A stretch of 64,000 nt of DNA, from the NCBI RefSeq assembly GCF_003151075.1, contig NZ_CP029482.1:2914001-2978000 (forward strand), read 5' to 3'. Each line of letters starts with the position of its first letter. Position 1 is the stretch's first letter. Below, in pieces: positions 17,678-25,475 of the stretch. The notes under the pieces were generated by a model. The model searched no databases. It was not told the origin of the DNA and was given only the letters and a program-made list of their open reading frames with translations. A program made the position numbers and the translations under genes. The stretch is from Pseudomonas sp. 31-12. GTDB lineage: Bacteria; Pseudomonadota; Gammaproteobacteria; Pseudomonadales; Pseudomonadaceae.

Positions 17678-18751
17678 CTATTCGCTGTGAGCACGCGCAG
17701 GGTTTTCAGTGCCCAACCGATACTGATTATTCCCGCTGCGTTTCGCCTCATACATCGCCAGGTCCGCAATGTGAATCAACCGGTCCATGCTCGGCGCGTG
17801 GTCCGGGAACACCGCCACGCCCAGGCTGGTGCCGATGTGGCGCTGGTCGTTGCCGATGGTGATCGGCGGTGACAGTTCGACGAAGATTTTCTGGCAGATG
17901 CGGCGTGCCTCGTCTTGCAGGCTGACGCCTTGGGGCAAGCCCTGAAGAATGACCACGAATTCATCGCCGCCGATCCGGGCGACGGTGTCGGTTGAACGGA
18001 GGATTTTCTTCAATCGTGTGGCCATAGTGATCAGCACTCGGTCGCCGGCCGTATGCCCGTAATGGTCATTGATCGCCTTGAACCCATTCAGATCGACAAA
18101 CACCAACGCCACCCGCGTGGCGCTGACGCGTGCCTGTTCAAGCGCTTCGCAAAGGCGCTCTTCCAGCACCAGGCGATTGGGCAGGCCGGTCAACGGGTCG
18201 TAATGCGCCAGGTGCTGCAGATAGCTGGCCGAGGCTTTTTCCTCGGTGATGTCGCGCACCACGCCCATCATCTTGATGGTGGCGTCATGGTCGTTCTTGA
18301 CCACGTTGCCGGTTTCCCGTAGCCAGCGAATGCTGCCGTCGGGCCAGACCACGCGGTATTCCTCATCATGGTTTTCGCCGGTTTCCAGGCAACGCAGTTC
18401 CCCGGCCCGGACTCTGGCCCGGTCGTCTGGGTGTACGCAAGCGCAGAACAGGGCGTAGGAGGGCGTCACCTCGCCGATCTTGAAGCCGAACATTCCATAG
18501 ATGGCGTCTGACCAGTAAAGCTTGTCGGTATCGACATCCCAATCCCAGGTGCCGATGCGAGCAAAGTATTGGCTGCGCTTGAAACGCTCGGCATCGCCGT
18601 CCTGGCGGATGTGCAGCCCCTCGGACAGGCTGTCGATCAGTGCGCGTTGCTCAGCCAACTGCTTGTGCAGCGAGCGTTCGCGCCAGATCAGCGCGATGAT
18701 CAGGGCAAGCATTACCGAGCCGATGGTTGCGCTGGTCCAGACGTCATTCAT
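17678..18751 (-). CDS. Membrane-anchored PAS-GGDEF diguanylate cyclase
   Basis: 357 residues. One N-terminal membrane helix (about 7-25) is followed by a short coiled stretch, a PAS/PAC domain (about 60-175: IGTWDWDVDTDKLYWSDAIY ... EYRVVWPDGSIRWLRETGNV) and a GGDEF domain (185-345). The active-site GGDEF is intact at 261-265, and an RxxD inhibitory site (RSTD, 252-255) sits five residues before it, so the enzyme should make c-di-GMP and be product-inhibited. No EAL domain. The PAS ligand is unknown. Confidence 0.93.
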   Translation of the reverse strand: MNDVWTSATIGSVMLALIIALIWRERSLHKQLAEQRALIDSLSEGLHIRQDGDAERFKRSQYFARIGTWDWDVDTDKLYWSDAIYGMFGFKIGEVTPSYALFCACVHPDDRARVRAGELRCLETGENHDEEYRVVWPDGSIRWLRETGNVVKNDHDATIKMMGVVRDITEEKASASYLQHLAHYDPLTGLPNRLVLEERLCEALEQARVSATRVALVFVDLNGFKAINDHYGHTAGDRVLITMATRLKKILRSTDTVARIGGDEFVVILQGLPQGVSLQDEARRICQKIFVELSPPITIGNDQRHIGTSLGVAVFPDHAPSMDRLIHIADLAMYEAKRSGNNQYRLGTENPARAHSE

Positions 18752-18926
18752 TCAGGAATTGCCATCGTGTCGTATTGATCCGTGTGCCTTGGTGTGCCTT
18801 GGTGTGGCTTAGCTTAGTTGAGGTTAATGCCCAAAATCGTTCCGAATGGGTTGCCAATGGCGCGCATTTCTGGGAAAACGGCGCCCATTGGGCCCTATCG
18901 GGCGAGAGAACAATAGAGTGAACGTG

Positions 18927-19265
18927 ATGAATGATGAACTGCAGGTAATCGATCTGGAAGTGGGCGACGGCAAAGCCGCCGTGAAAGGCGCGCTGATCAC
19001 CACCCAATATCGCGGCTGGCTGGAAGACGGCACCGAATTCGATTCTTCCTACAGCCGTGGCAAACCTTTCCAGTGCGTAATCGGCACGGGGAGGGTGATC
19101 AAGGGTTGGGATCAGGGAATTATGGGGATGCAGGTCGGCGGCAAGCGCAAATTGCTGGTGCCGGCGCACTTGGCTTACGGTGAGCGGACGATGGGCGCGA
19201 TCACGCCGAATTCGAACCTGATTTTTGAGATTGAATTGCTGGAAGTGCTGACGCGGGATGATTGA
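18927..19265 (+). CDS. FKBP-type peptidyl-prolyl cis-trans isomerase
   Basis: 112 residues from MNDELQVIDLEVGDGKAAVK. A complete FKBP domain without signal peptide: TTQYRGWLEDGTEFDSSYSR, the active-site GRVIKGWDQGIMGMQVGGKR, LAYGERTMG and the terminal NSNLIFEIELLEV. Two in-frame GTGs lie just upstream (18918, 18924), but the ATG gives the conserved N-terminus. It is a cytoplasmic prolyl isomerase or chaperone. Monocistronic, between the diguanylate cyclase (divergent) and a REP palindrome. Confidence 0.93.
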   Translation: MNDELQVIDLEVGDGKAAVKGALITTQYRGWLEDGTEFDSSYSRGKPFQCVIGTGRVIKGWDQGIMGMQVGGKRKLLVPAHLAYGERTMGAITPNSNLIFEIELLEVLTRDD

Positions 19266-19290
19266 TTGGCGCGTGGGTTGAAATGGCATG

Positions 19291-19318
19291 TGCAGCGAGG
19301 GGGCAAGCCCCTCGCCGC
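19291..19318. repeat. Single REP hairpin (class A)
   Basis: GCAGCGAGGGGGCAAGCCCC followed by TCGCCGC forms one hairpin behind the FKBP gene; no partner REP is seen nearby. Confidence 0.8.
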
Positions 19319-19337
19319 AATCAAACGGTTTTAGCCA

Positions 19338-19685
19338 CTACTCTCGCACCCCTATGAAGAGGTCCAGGTCAGTCGGTAGCTGCACATCGAGTGCCATGGC
19401 GATTTGTCGGATTTGTTCAGCGGTCAGCAAGCAGTCCCCGTACGCGCTTTCTTCAAGATTTTTCCAGCCGAGTACACGCATCATTGCGTCTTCAAACTCA
19501 GGTAGAACGGTCAATTCGTACTTTAAGACGTCACCCTCGTGATCACCCTTTGAAAATCCACTGATCCAGAAAACATAATGGGCCTCCTGATTTTTGCCCG
19601 GATAGTCCTGCGAGGTCTTGCGGGCGGCGTGCCCGTCGCCTGACGGTGGGTTTTGAATCGGAGGTATGTTTGTGTTGCTAGCCAT
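19338..19685 (-). CDS. Small acidic protein of unknown function
   Basis: 115 residues from MASNTNIPPIQNPPSGDGHA; AAGGA lies correctly upstream of this ATG. A proline/polar N-terminus is followed by a compact domain (about 35-115) with HYVFWISGFSKGDHEGDVLK and EFEDAMMRVLGWKNLEESAYGDCLLTAEQIRQIAMALDVQLPTDLD, alternating beta strands and helices. It has the size and charge of bacteriocin/toxin immunity proteins, but I do not recognise the family and see no toxin gene beside it. Confidence 0.7.
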   Translation of the reverse strand: MASNTNIPPIQNPPSGDGHAARKTSQDYPGKNQEAHYVFWISGFSKGDHEGDVLKYELTVLPEFEDAMMRVLGWKNLEESAYGDCLLTAEQIRQIAMALDVQLPTDLDLFIGVRE

Positions 19686-19806
19686 GAGCGTCCTTGTTTC
19701 AACTTTTGTAAGCGATGCGGACGCTATCTCAATGGGCATTAAATGGATGTAGGCATTTTCTGAATATTGAGTTGTTGTTGCAAAAGGTACGGCTCGCTAC
19801 GGCTCT

Positions 19807-19832
19807 TGTGGTGAGGGATCCGCCTCACCACA
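19807..19832. repeat. Short REP-like palindrome
   Basis: TGTGGTGAGG ... CCTCACCACA around GATCC: a diverged single REP hairpin downstream of the gene remnant and the D-cysteine desulfhydrase. Confidence 0.65.
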
Positions 19833-19840
19833 GAATTCCG

Positions 19841-20017
19841 CTAGCCTTTCGGATCGATGCTATCCAGCGCCCGGTTTACCGCCAGTTCGTCCAGCATGAC
19901 GACCTTCGCAATCCCCAGCGCCTTGCTGCGATGCAGGCCTTTCAGCGGGTCGGCGAAGTCGCTGTAGTGATCAAGCGGCTGCACACCTTCAGACCTGAAA
20001 TGTCTCCCGATAGGCAT
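19841..20017 (-). pseudogene. Short ORF or gene remnant behind the D-cysteine desulfhydrase gene
   Basis: A 58-codon frame opens at an ATG inside the 3' end of the desulfhydrase gene (20017) and continues past its stop to TAG at 19841. The part outside that gene has protein-like composition (VQPLDHYSDFADPLKGLHRS KALGIAKVVMLDELAVNRALDSIDPKG). It looks like the C-terminal end of a larger protein whose 5' part was lost, or a small overlapping gene. No family recognised. Confidence 0.4.
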
Positions 20018-21020
20018 ACAACCCTGGCGTTCCGCCCGTCATGACAAACAGCACATTGTCACCGCGCTGGAAACGCCCGTGCCTGAGATCGCCCAGCAGC
20101 CCGGCAAACGCTTTCCCGGAATACACCGGATCAATCAACACACCTTCGGCGCGAGCCATCAGGTGCACCGCGTTCAGCATGTCGGGCGTCGGCAGACCGT
20201 AACCGTCGCCCAACTGACTGCCATCAATGACAATATCTGAAGCCTGAACCACGGCGTTGCTGCCCAGTAACATCAGTGCGTCCTGAGTCAACTTCACGGT
20301 CCTGTCCGCTGACGTGTCCCGATCAGACAAGACCGAATACGACTTGACGATCGACGTCCCCCGACCCAGTAACTGGAACCCTGCTGCGAGCCCGGCATGG
20401 GTGCCAGCGCTGCCATTGGGCACGATCACCTGGCTAAAAATCAGGCCGAGTTCCGTTTCCTGCTGCGCGATCTCCGCTGCGCAACGCGCATAACCGAGGC
20501 TGCCGAGCGGCGTTGAGCCCCCCGTCGGTATCACCAAAACCGTGCGTCCGGCTTCTCGAAGTTGCACGGCGCGTTTCTCAGCCTCGGCGAGTGAGTCACT
20601 GCCACCGGCAAGCACCCGTATTTCTGCGCCAAACAACTGGTCGAGCAGAATGTTGCCGTTCAGCTCGTAGTCCACTTCGGATTTTGGCACCGACCGGGTC
20701 AGGATCAGTTCGCAGGCAATGCCCAGACGGGCGCACACCGCTGCGGTCAGGCGCGCATGGTTGGACTGGAGACCGCCGATGGTAATGACCGTGTCGACCC
20801 CGGCCGCGAGCGCCGCGCCAAGGTGGAATTCAAGTTTGCGCAGTTTGTTGCCACCACCACCGATCAACATGTGATCATCGCGTTTGAGAAACAGGCCGAT
20901 GCCTTGCGCCTTCAAGCCCAGCAGTTGTTCCAGGCGTTCAGCCCGCTGAATCGGCGTGGGGCCTTGCAACAGGTCGGCCCGCGCAAAAGAACTCAGTGAC
21001 GTGTCCAGTAGGGTTTGCAT
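19989..21020 (-). CDS. dcyD: D-cysteine desulfhydrase / ACC-deaminase-family PLP enzyme
   Basis: 343 residues from MQTLLDTSLSSFARADLLQG; GAGG lies eight bases upstream, and a GTG seven codons earlier is less likely. Fold-type II PLP enzyme: the lysine is in GGGGNKLRKLEFHLGAALAA, with TIGGLQSNHARLTAA binding the cofactor or substrate and VPNGSAGTHAGLAAGF the phosphate. The sequence is of the DcyD type, releasing H2S, ammonia and pyruvate from D-cysteine; true ACC deaminases differ at active-site residues I cannot align reliably here. It is divergent from a LysR regulator, which probably controls it. Confidence 0.85.
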   Translation of the reverse strand: MQTLLDTSLSSFARADLLQGPTPIQRAERLEQLLGLKAQGIGLFLKRDDHMLIGGGGNKLRKLEFHLGAALAAGVDTVITIGGLQSNHARLTAAVCARLGIACELILTRSVPKSEVDYELNGNILLDQLFGAEIRVLAGGSDSLAEAEKRAVQLREAGRTVLVIPTGGSTPLGSLGYARCAAEIAQQETELGLIFSQVIVPNGSAGTHAGLAAGFQLLGRGTSIVKSYSVLSDRDTSADRTVKLTQDALMLLGSNAVVQASDIVIDGSQLGDGYGLPTPDMLNAVHLMARAEGVLIDPVYSGKAFAGLLGDLRHGRFQRGDNVLFVMTGGTPGLYAYRETFQV

Positions 21021-21136
21021 CAATGGCGCCTCGTTATGCACTTTATTACAGTGACTCTAGGGACAAAGTCCCGGGTGATAAACGCATCGGCGGTTATTAC
21101 TCCTTTAACCTGATGTATTGAATGCAAGGCAGGATG

Positions 21137-22021
21137 ATGAGCAAACTCAGGCAAATGGAAGTCTTCGTCGCCGTCGTCGAGGCGGGCAGCTTCGCCGATG
21201 CGGCCAGTGAAGTCGGCATGTCGGCGGTCATGGTCGGGCGGCACATCCAGGGCCTGGAAAAATCCCTCAATACCCAGTTGGTCAAACGCACCACCCGCCG
21301 CCAATCCATCACGGGCGAGGGGCGCTTGTTTTACGAAGAAGCCAAACTGGCGCTGGAGCAAGTGAGGTACGCGTTCAGTCGAGTGGAGGCATCAAATCCA
21401 GAGCCTAGTGGTCTGCTGCGGATCACCGCGCCGATGAGTCTCGGCGTTTCCCTGGTAGGGCCTCTGGTGGCCGAGTTCATGCAGCGTTATCCGCAGATTC
21501 AGGTTGAGTTGATTCTCAGTAATGAAGTGGTGGACTTGTACGAAACGTCATTCGATCTGGCGTTCAGAATTTCCGAACTGATCGGCGTCAACCTGCTGGC
21601 CACACCATTGCCGCCGTATCGAATGGTGATCTGCGCCTCGCCCCGGTATCTGGAAAAATGGCAGGAACCGCAGTCCCCCGAAGACCTGCACCGTCACCGA
21701 ATTCTCACCCACACATCCTGGAACAACCGCTTTGCCTGGCCGCTACGAAATGGCGCCAGCGAAGTGCCATGGCCTGAAGGCGCGGTGTTGAAGAGTAATG
21801 ACGGTCAGGTGCTGTTGCAGGCGGCCGTGGCCGGCGAGGGGATCTTGATGCAGCCCGATTTTCTGGTGTCGGCGGCGTTGGCCAGCGGTGACTTGGTGCG
21901 GATCATGGACGCCTACGTTCCGCCGCCCAAACCGGTGCAGATGGTGTATCCGCGCTCCAGGAAATCGCTGCCCAAGTTGCAAGCCTTCGTCGACTTTGTC
22001 GCGGGTCGACTGGCGTCCTGA
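21137..22021 (+). CDS. LysR-family transcriptional regulator
   Basis: 294 residues from MSKLRQMEVFVAVVEAGSFA; AAGG is seven bases before this ATG, and two other ATGs are close by (21122, 21134). DNA-binding helix GMSAVMVGRHIQGLEKSLN and LysR effector domain of the CrgA/DsdC-like subgroup (RITAPMSLGVSLVGPLVAEF). It is divergent from the D-cysteine desulfhydrase gene (116-bp gap), so regulation of that gene is the simplest reading. Confidence 0.9.
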   Translation: MSKLRQMEVFVAVVEAGSFADAASEVGMSAVMVGRHIQGLEKSLNTQLVKRTTRRQSITGEGRLFYEEAKLALEQVRYAFSRVEASNPEPSGLLRITAPMSLGVSLVGPLVAEFMQRYPQIQVELILSNEVVDLYETSFDLAFRISELIGVNLLATPLPPYRMVICASPRYLEKWQEPQSPEDLHRHRILTHTSWNNRFAWPLRNGASEVPWPEGAVLKSNDGQVLLQAAVAGEGILMQPDFLVSAALASGDLVRIMDAYVPPPKPVQMVYPRSRKSLPKLQAFVDFVAGRLAS

Positions 22022-22040
22022 AGCGCAGAAAGATGCAGGG

Positions 22041-22118
22041 CTAGCGCAGGGTGTAACCGCTGTCGACCACCCAATCCTGGCCGTACACGCTACGTGCGCT
22101 GCGGCTCAATTGGACCAG
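22041..22118 (-). pseudogene. C-terminal relic of a short-chain dehydrogenase
   Basis: On the minus strand the last 25 codons before a TAG read LVQLSRSARSVYGQDWVVDS GYTLR, the typical ending of an SDR. Upstream of this the frame stays open but no longer resembles an SDR, and there is no room for the Rossmann domain. It is a remnant of a deletion between the LysR and RcnR-type genes. Confidence 0.65.
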
Positions 22119-22201
22119 GCTACGCTGCCCCCCGATGGTTTCACTTCTCTACGTGATTGCCTTATTGCCAGGCCTGCCCGCATCGATGACTATGTTTGTC
22201 A

Positions 22202-22223
22202 TATAGGGGGAGGGGGTATTGGT
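22202..22223 (+). promoter_or_regulatory. Putative RcnR/DmeR operator
   Basis: TATAGGGGGAGGGGGTATTG, two runs of five G flanked by TA-rich half-sites directly before the repressor gene. RcnR-type repressors bind G-tracts flanked by inverted TA-rich sequences, so autoregulation is inferred. The same G/A-rich stretch also serves as ribosome binding site. Confidence 0.5.
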
Positions 22224-22499
22224 ATGTCGCATATTCACGAACACAAAGACGATTTGCTCAACCGGGTACGGCGCATTTCAGGTCAGGTCCAGGCTGTGGA
22301 GCGCGCGCTGGAGTCCGACGCTGACTGCGCCAAGACCCTGCACCTGGTCGCCGCCATCCGGGGTGCGGTCAATGGTTTGATGGATCAGTTCATCGACGCC
22401 CACGCCCGGGAACATGTGGCCCGTCCAGGCTTGAGCGACGAAGCGCGCGCCGAAGGTCTGGAAGAGTTGCTGCAAGCCATCCGTCGTTACTCGAAATAA
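22224..22499 (+). CDS. dmeR: RcnR/DmeR-type Ni/Co-responsive repressor (CsoR/RcnR family)
   Basis: 91 residues. All-helical CsoR/RcnR fold with RVRRISGQVQAVERALE and AAIRGAVNGLMDQFIDAHAR. Residues His3, Cys35, His60 and His64 are all present, the ligand set of nickel/cobalt-sensing RcnR; formaldehyde-sensing FrmR has Glu at 64 and lacks His3. It is transcribed with the cation-diffusion facilitator 11 bp downstream, as in dmeRF of rhizobia. The repressor should release DNA on Ni/Co binding. Confidence 0.85.
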   Translation: MSHIHEHKDDLLNRVRRISGQVQAVERALESDADCAKTLHLVAAIRGAVNGLMDQFIDAHAREHVARPGLSDEARAEGLEELLQAIRRYSK

Positions 22500-22510
22500 G
22501 GCCAAAACCC

Positions 22511-23437
22511 ATGACACTCACGCCGCAGGCTTCGCGCTTTTCCCACGACCATGTGTTCTTGGGTGCTTCCCATGATGAAAACGCCCGCCGCACCTTGTGG
22601 GTGGTTGCGTTGACGTTTTTCATGATGATCGGCGAGATTGTCGCCGGTTACATCACCGGTTCGATGGCGCTGCTCGCCGATGGCTTTCACATGGCGACCC
22701 ATGTCGGTGCCTTGGGCATCGCGGCGGCGGCCTACGGTTATGCCCGACGTCACGCCAACAACGCCCGCTACAGTTTTGGCACCGGCAAGGTGGGGGATCT
22801 GGCCGGTTTTGCCTCGGCCATGGTGCTGGGGCTGGTGTCGCTCGGCATTGCCGTGGAGTCCATCCTGCGATTATTCCAGCCGACCACCGTGGCCTTTACG
22901 GAGGCGACAGTGATTGCTGTGGTCGGGCTGGCAGTGAACATCGCCAGTGCCTTTTTACTGGCGGGCAATCATGGGCATCACGGCCATGATCATAGCCAAA
23001 GCCATCACCACGAGCACCCTCACGACAACAACCTGCGGTCGGCTTACGTTCATGTGCTTGCCGATGCCTTGACCTCGGTGCTTGCGATTGCGGCCTTGCT
23101 GGCGGGCCGTTACCTCGGCTGGGTCTGGCTGGATCCGGTGATGGGCATCGTCGGCGCCATTATCATTGCCAAATGGGCCTATGGCCTGATGCGCGACAGT
23201 GCGGCGGTATTGCTCGACACCACCGACGAGCCTGTCGCTGCTGAAATTCGGGAGTTGCTGGAATCGGCGGGTGACGTGCGCATCAGCGACCTTCACGTCT
23301 GGCAGGTGGGGCCTGATGCGCGGGCAGCGATAGTCAGTGTCGTAGCCACCGGCCAGGTCAGTGCCGACACTATTCGCGAACGTCTGGCACCGGTTCATGA
23401 GTTGTCTCACCTCACCGTGGAGTTTCGCAACGCCTGA
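22511..23437 (+). CDS. dmeF: Cation-diffusion facilitator, Co/Ni (Zn) efflux, DmeF type
   Basis: 308 residues, six membrane helices: FFMMIGEIVAGYITGSMALLADGFHMATHVGALGI contains the conserved ADGFHMATH metal site (HxxxD type, with the second site in YVHVLADALTSVLAI). Between helices 4 and 5 lies a His-rich loop (NHGHHGHDHSQSHHHEHPHD), and a cytoplasmic C-terminal domain follows (about 220-308). It exports divalent cations in exchange for protons. Forms an operon with the RcnR-type repressor. Confidence 0.9.
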   Translation: MTLTPQASRFSHDHVFLGASHDENARRTLWVVALTFFMMIGEIVAGYITGSMALLADGFHMATHVGALGIAAAAYGYARRHANNARYSFGTGKVGDLAGFASAMVLGLVSLGIAVESILRLFQPTTVAFTEATVIAVVGLAVNIASAFLLAGNHGHHGHDHSQSHHHEHPHDNNLRSAYVHVLADALTSVLAIAALLAGRYLGWVWLDPVMGIVGAIIIAKWAYGLMRDSAAVLLDTTDEPVAAEIRELLESAGDVRISDLHVWQVGPDARAAIVSVVATGQVSADTIRERLAPVHELSHLTVEFRNA

Positions 23438-24557
23438 TGACGCCAGTGGAGCGATCATTGAAATGCGGCAGGCGGCTGTTGAGGGAAGGGCGGTAATGCC
23501 AGGTCAGGCAATCCCAATCGGGTTGATGGGCCAGAATCTGCGTCAACGTCGCTCTGGCAATCTGCAGTGCCAATAATTGCCCCGGACATTGATGGCGGCC
23601 TTCGCCAAAAGTAAAGCTGCGCCGACGTGGGCGATCCAGAATAAAGGCGTCGGGATCTTCATTGAGCAGCGGGTCGCGATTAGCCGAAGCCAGCAGCACC
23701 AGAATCACATCGCCTGCATTGAGGTGTACGCCCTCGATTTCGCACGGTGCCGCGACAAACCGGCGGGTGTTTTGTACGGAAGGGTCCAAGCGCTGAACTT
23801 CTGCGATCAAGGCTTCAACCGGCGTCGAGTCAGGCAGAAATAACGGGGTTCGGATCAACGCCACGATCGCGTTACCAATCAAACCGGCGGTGGCTTCATA
23901 CGTCTGGGAAAACAGGCCAATCAGATTGGCAATCAGCGTGTCGTAGTCGGCCGCGAAACGCTGGCGAATCCCGGCGAGCAGTGCGCTTCTGTTGTCCGGA
24001 TCATCCAGCAGTTCAACGAAATACCCCCTCAACTGTTCCGCTGCTGCATGGGAAACCTTCAGTTGGGCCTGCTCACTCAGCGGCGACAGACACGCCACGA
24101 AATCCGCCGTCAGCTCACTGATCGCCCGGCCCTGAGCCGGCGAGAACCCCAACAGCGCCGCCACCACGCAAACCGGGCCGCGAAACATCGCGTTGTACAG
24201 TCCATCGGCATCCGGCGTGATCAGCCTCGCGCTCACCAGCGCATTGACCTCGTCGACATCAATCAACACCAACCCAGGCTCAATCGCCGACCTCGGGCAA
24301 CGCTGACGCTCACCCTCATTCATCCGCATCAATTGGCCAAATACCTTGCCGGCCATGCCGTCGGCAATCGACTTGGGCACCGGCTCACTGGGCGGTCGGA
24401 CATGACAATCCGGATGCGCCAGCACCGCCGCAACGGCCCGGGCGCTGCTCGCCACCCACAATTTCAGTCCTTGGTGAAATACCAGCCCACCCTTGGCGCG
24501 CAGCCGGGCGTAATAGGGATAGGGGTCGGCATGAGTCGCAGCGGTGATCGGGTCCAT
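23412..24557 (-). CDS. Cytochrome P450
   Basis: 381 residues from MDPITAATHADPYPYYARLR; upstream residues in the open frame are unlike a P450. The heme-binding loop FGEGRHQCPG carries the axial cysteine near residue 330. The ExxR pair is replaced or shifted (AEVQRLDPSVQNTRR, with E and R spacing close to consensus EVQR). The I-helix region reads LFSQTYEATAGLIGNAIVAL rather than the usual AGxDTT, so oxygen activation may differ. Slightly shorter than typical bacterial P450s. It is divergent from an ArsR-type regulator; no ferredoxin or reductase is adjacent. Substrate unknown. Its 3' end overlaps the dmeF end by 26 bp. Confidence 0.87.
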   Translation of the reverse strand: MDPITAATHADPYPYYARLRAKGGLVFHQGLKLWVASSARAVAAVLAHPDCHVRPPSEPVPKSIADGMAGKVFGQLMRMNEGERQRCPRSAIEPGLVLIDVDEVNALVSARLITPDADGLYNAMFRGPVCVVAALLGFSPAQGRAISELTADFVACLSPLSEQAQLKVSHAAAEQLRGYFVELLDDPDNRSALLAGIRQRFAADYDTLIANLIGLFSQTYEATAGLIGNAIVALIRTPLFLPDSTPVEALIAEVQRLDPSVQNTRRFVAAPCEIEGVHLNAGDVILVLLASANRDPLLNEDPDAFILDRPRRRSFTFGEGRHQCPGQLLALQIARATLTQILAHQPDWDCLTWHYRPSLNSRLPHFNDRSTGVIRRCETPR

Positions 24558-24639
24558 GGGGCGCAGCCTTGTTCGTGGAGGGAGAAGTGTTGCTACTATC
24601 CCCAGTTCAAAACGGCCTTGATTCGTCCGGGAGCGAAAT

Positions 24640-25395
24640 ATGAACGTTGAACAACACGACATCGGCGTCTCGCAAGTGGCCGCGGCCATCGCGGAACCGG
24701 CCCGGACGAAAATCCTCTGCTCGCTGATGGACGGCCACGCCCGCACCAGCACCGAGCTGGCGGCGATTGCCGAAGTCAGCGCCTCCACCGCCAGCGCGCA
24801 CCTGGCCAAGCTCAAGGAGCTGGCGATGCTGCGTTTGCACGTGCAGGGCCGCCATCGCTATTACAGCCTCGCGGACAAACGCGTGGCCCAGGCGCTGGAA
24901 GCGCTGATGGTGATCGGCCAGAACACCGCGCCGCCCTTCAATTCGCGCACGCCGGACCGCCTGCAATTCGCCCGCACTTGCTACGACCACATGGCCGGGA
25001 CGCTGGCGGTCCTGCTACATGACCGGATGCTGGAAAAAGGCTGGTTGCTGGAAACCGACGAGCAGGTTTATCGCCTGAGTGAAAGTGGCGAGGCGCTGAT
25101 GCAAGGGCTGGGCATCGAGGTCAACGACTTGAACACCTTGCGCCGCCGCTTTGCTTGTCCGTGCCTGGACTGGAGCATGCGTCGGCCGCATCTGGGCGGA
25201 TCGCTGGGGGCGGCATTGCTGCAAGCGGCGATCAAGCGCAAATGGGTAACGCAGGATCTGGACAGCCGGGCATTGGCATTGACGGCGCTGGGACGCAAGG
25301 AGCTTGGCGCACGCTTCGACCTGACGCTGGCGCAGTCAACCCTGCAACCCGTCCGCGAGCAACGCCAACCGCTGCCTGCACAGGATGTGATCTGA
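24640..25395 (+). CDS. ArsR-type winged-helix regulator with extra C-terminal domain
   Basis: 251 residues, about twice a minimal ArsR protein. The winged helix is residues 8-95 (AAIAEPARTKILCSLMDGHA RTSTELAAIAEVSASTASAHLAKLKEL). The C-terminal half (100-240) carries a conserved CPCLDWSMRRPHLGGSLGAA segment with two cysteines. No ArsR metal-site CxC is visible in the recognition helix. GGGAG precedes the ATG. It is divergent from the P450 gene and probably regulates it; the pair is a likely small-molecule detoxification or modification unit. Confidence 0.85.
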   Translation: MNVEQHDIGVSQVAAAIAEPARTKILCSLMDGHARTSTELAAIAEVSASTASAHLAKLKELAMLRLHVQGRHRYYSLADKRVAQALEALMVIGQNTAPPFNSRTPDRLQFARTCYDHMAGTLAVLLHDRMLEKGWLLETDEQVYRLSESGEALMQGLGIEVNDLNTLRRRFACPCLDWSMRRPHLGGSLGAALLQAAIKRKWVTQDLDSRALALTALGRKELGARFDLTLAQSTLQPVREQRQPLPAQDVI

Positions 25396-25442
25396 CCCGA
25401 CCAAGGGTTCGCTGATGACTTGTGCCTTGGAGATCGACCCTA

Positions 25443-25462
25443 TACTGTATATCCACACAGTA
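25443..25462 (+). promoter_or_regulatory. LexA (SOS) box
   Basis: TACTGTATATCCACACAGTA fits the LexA consensus TACTGTATATNNANACAGTA, with both CTGT/ACAG half-sites intact. It lies 14 bp before the ATG of the radical-SAM gene, overlapping where its promoter must be, so repression by LexA and induction by DNA damage are expected. Confidence 0.88.
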
Positions 25463-25475
25463 AAAGGCGTGCCCC

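Noticed and set aside
22224..22499. FrmR formaldehyde repressor
   Set aside because: Residue 64 is His and His3 is present, the RcnR metal set; the downstream gene is a metal efflux pump, not formaldehyde dehydrogenase.
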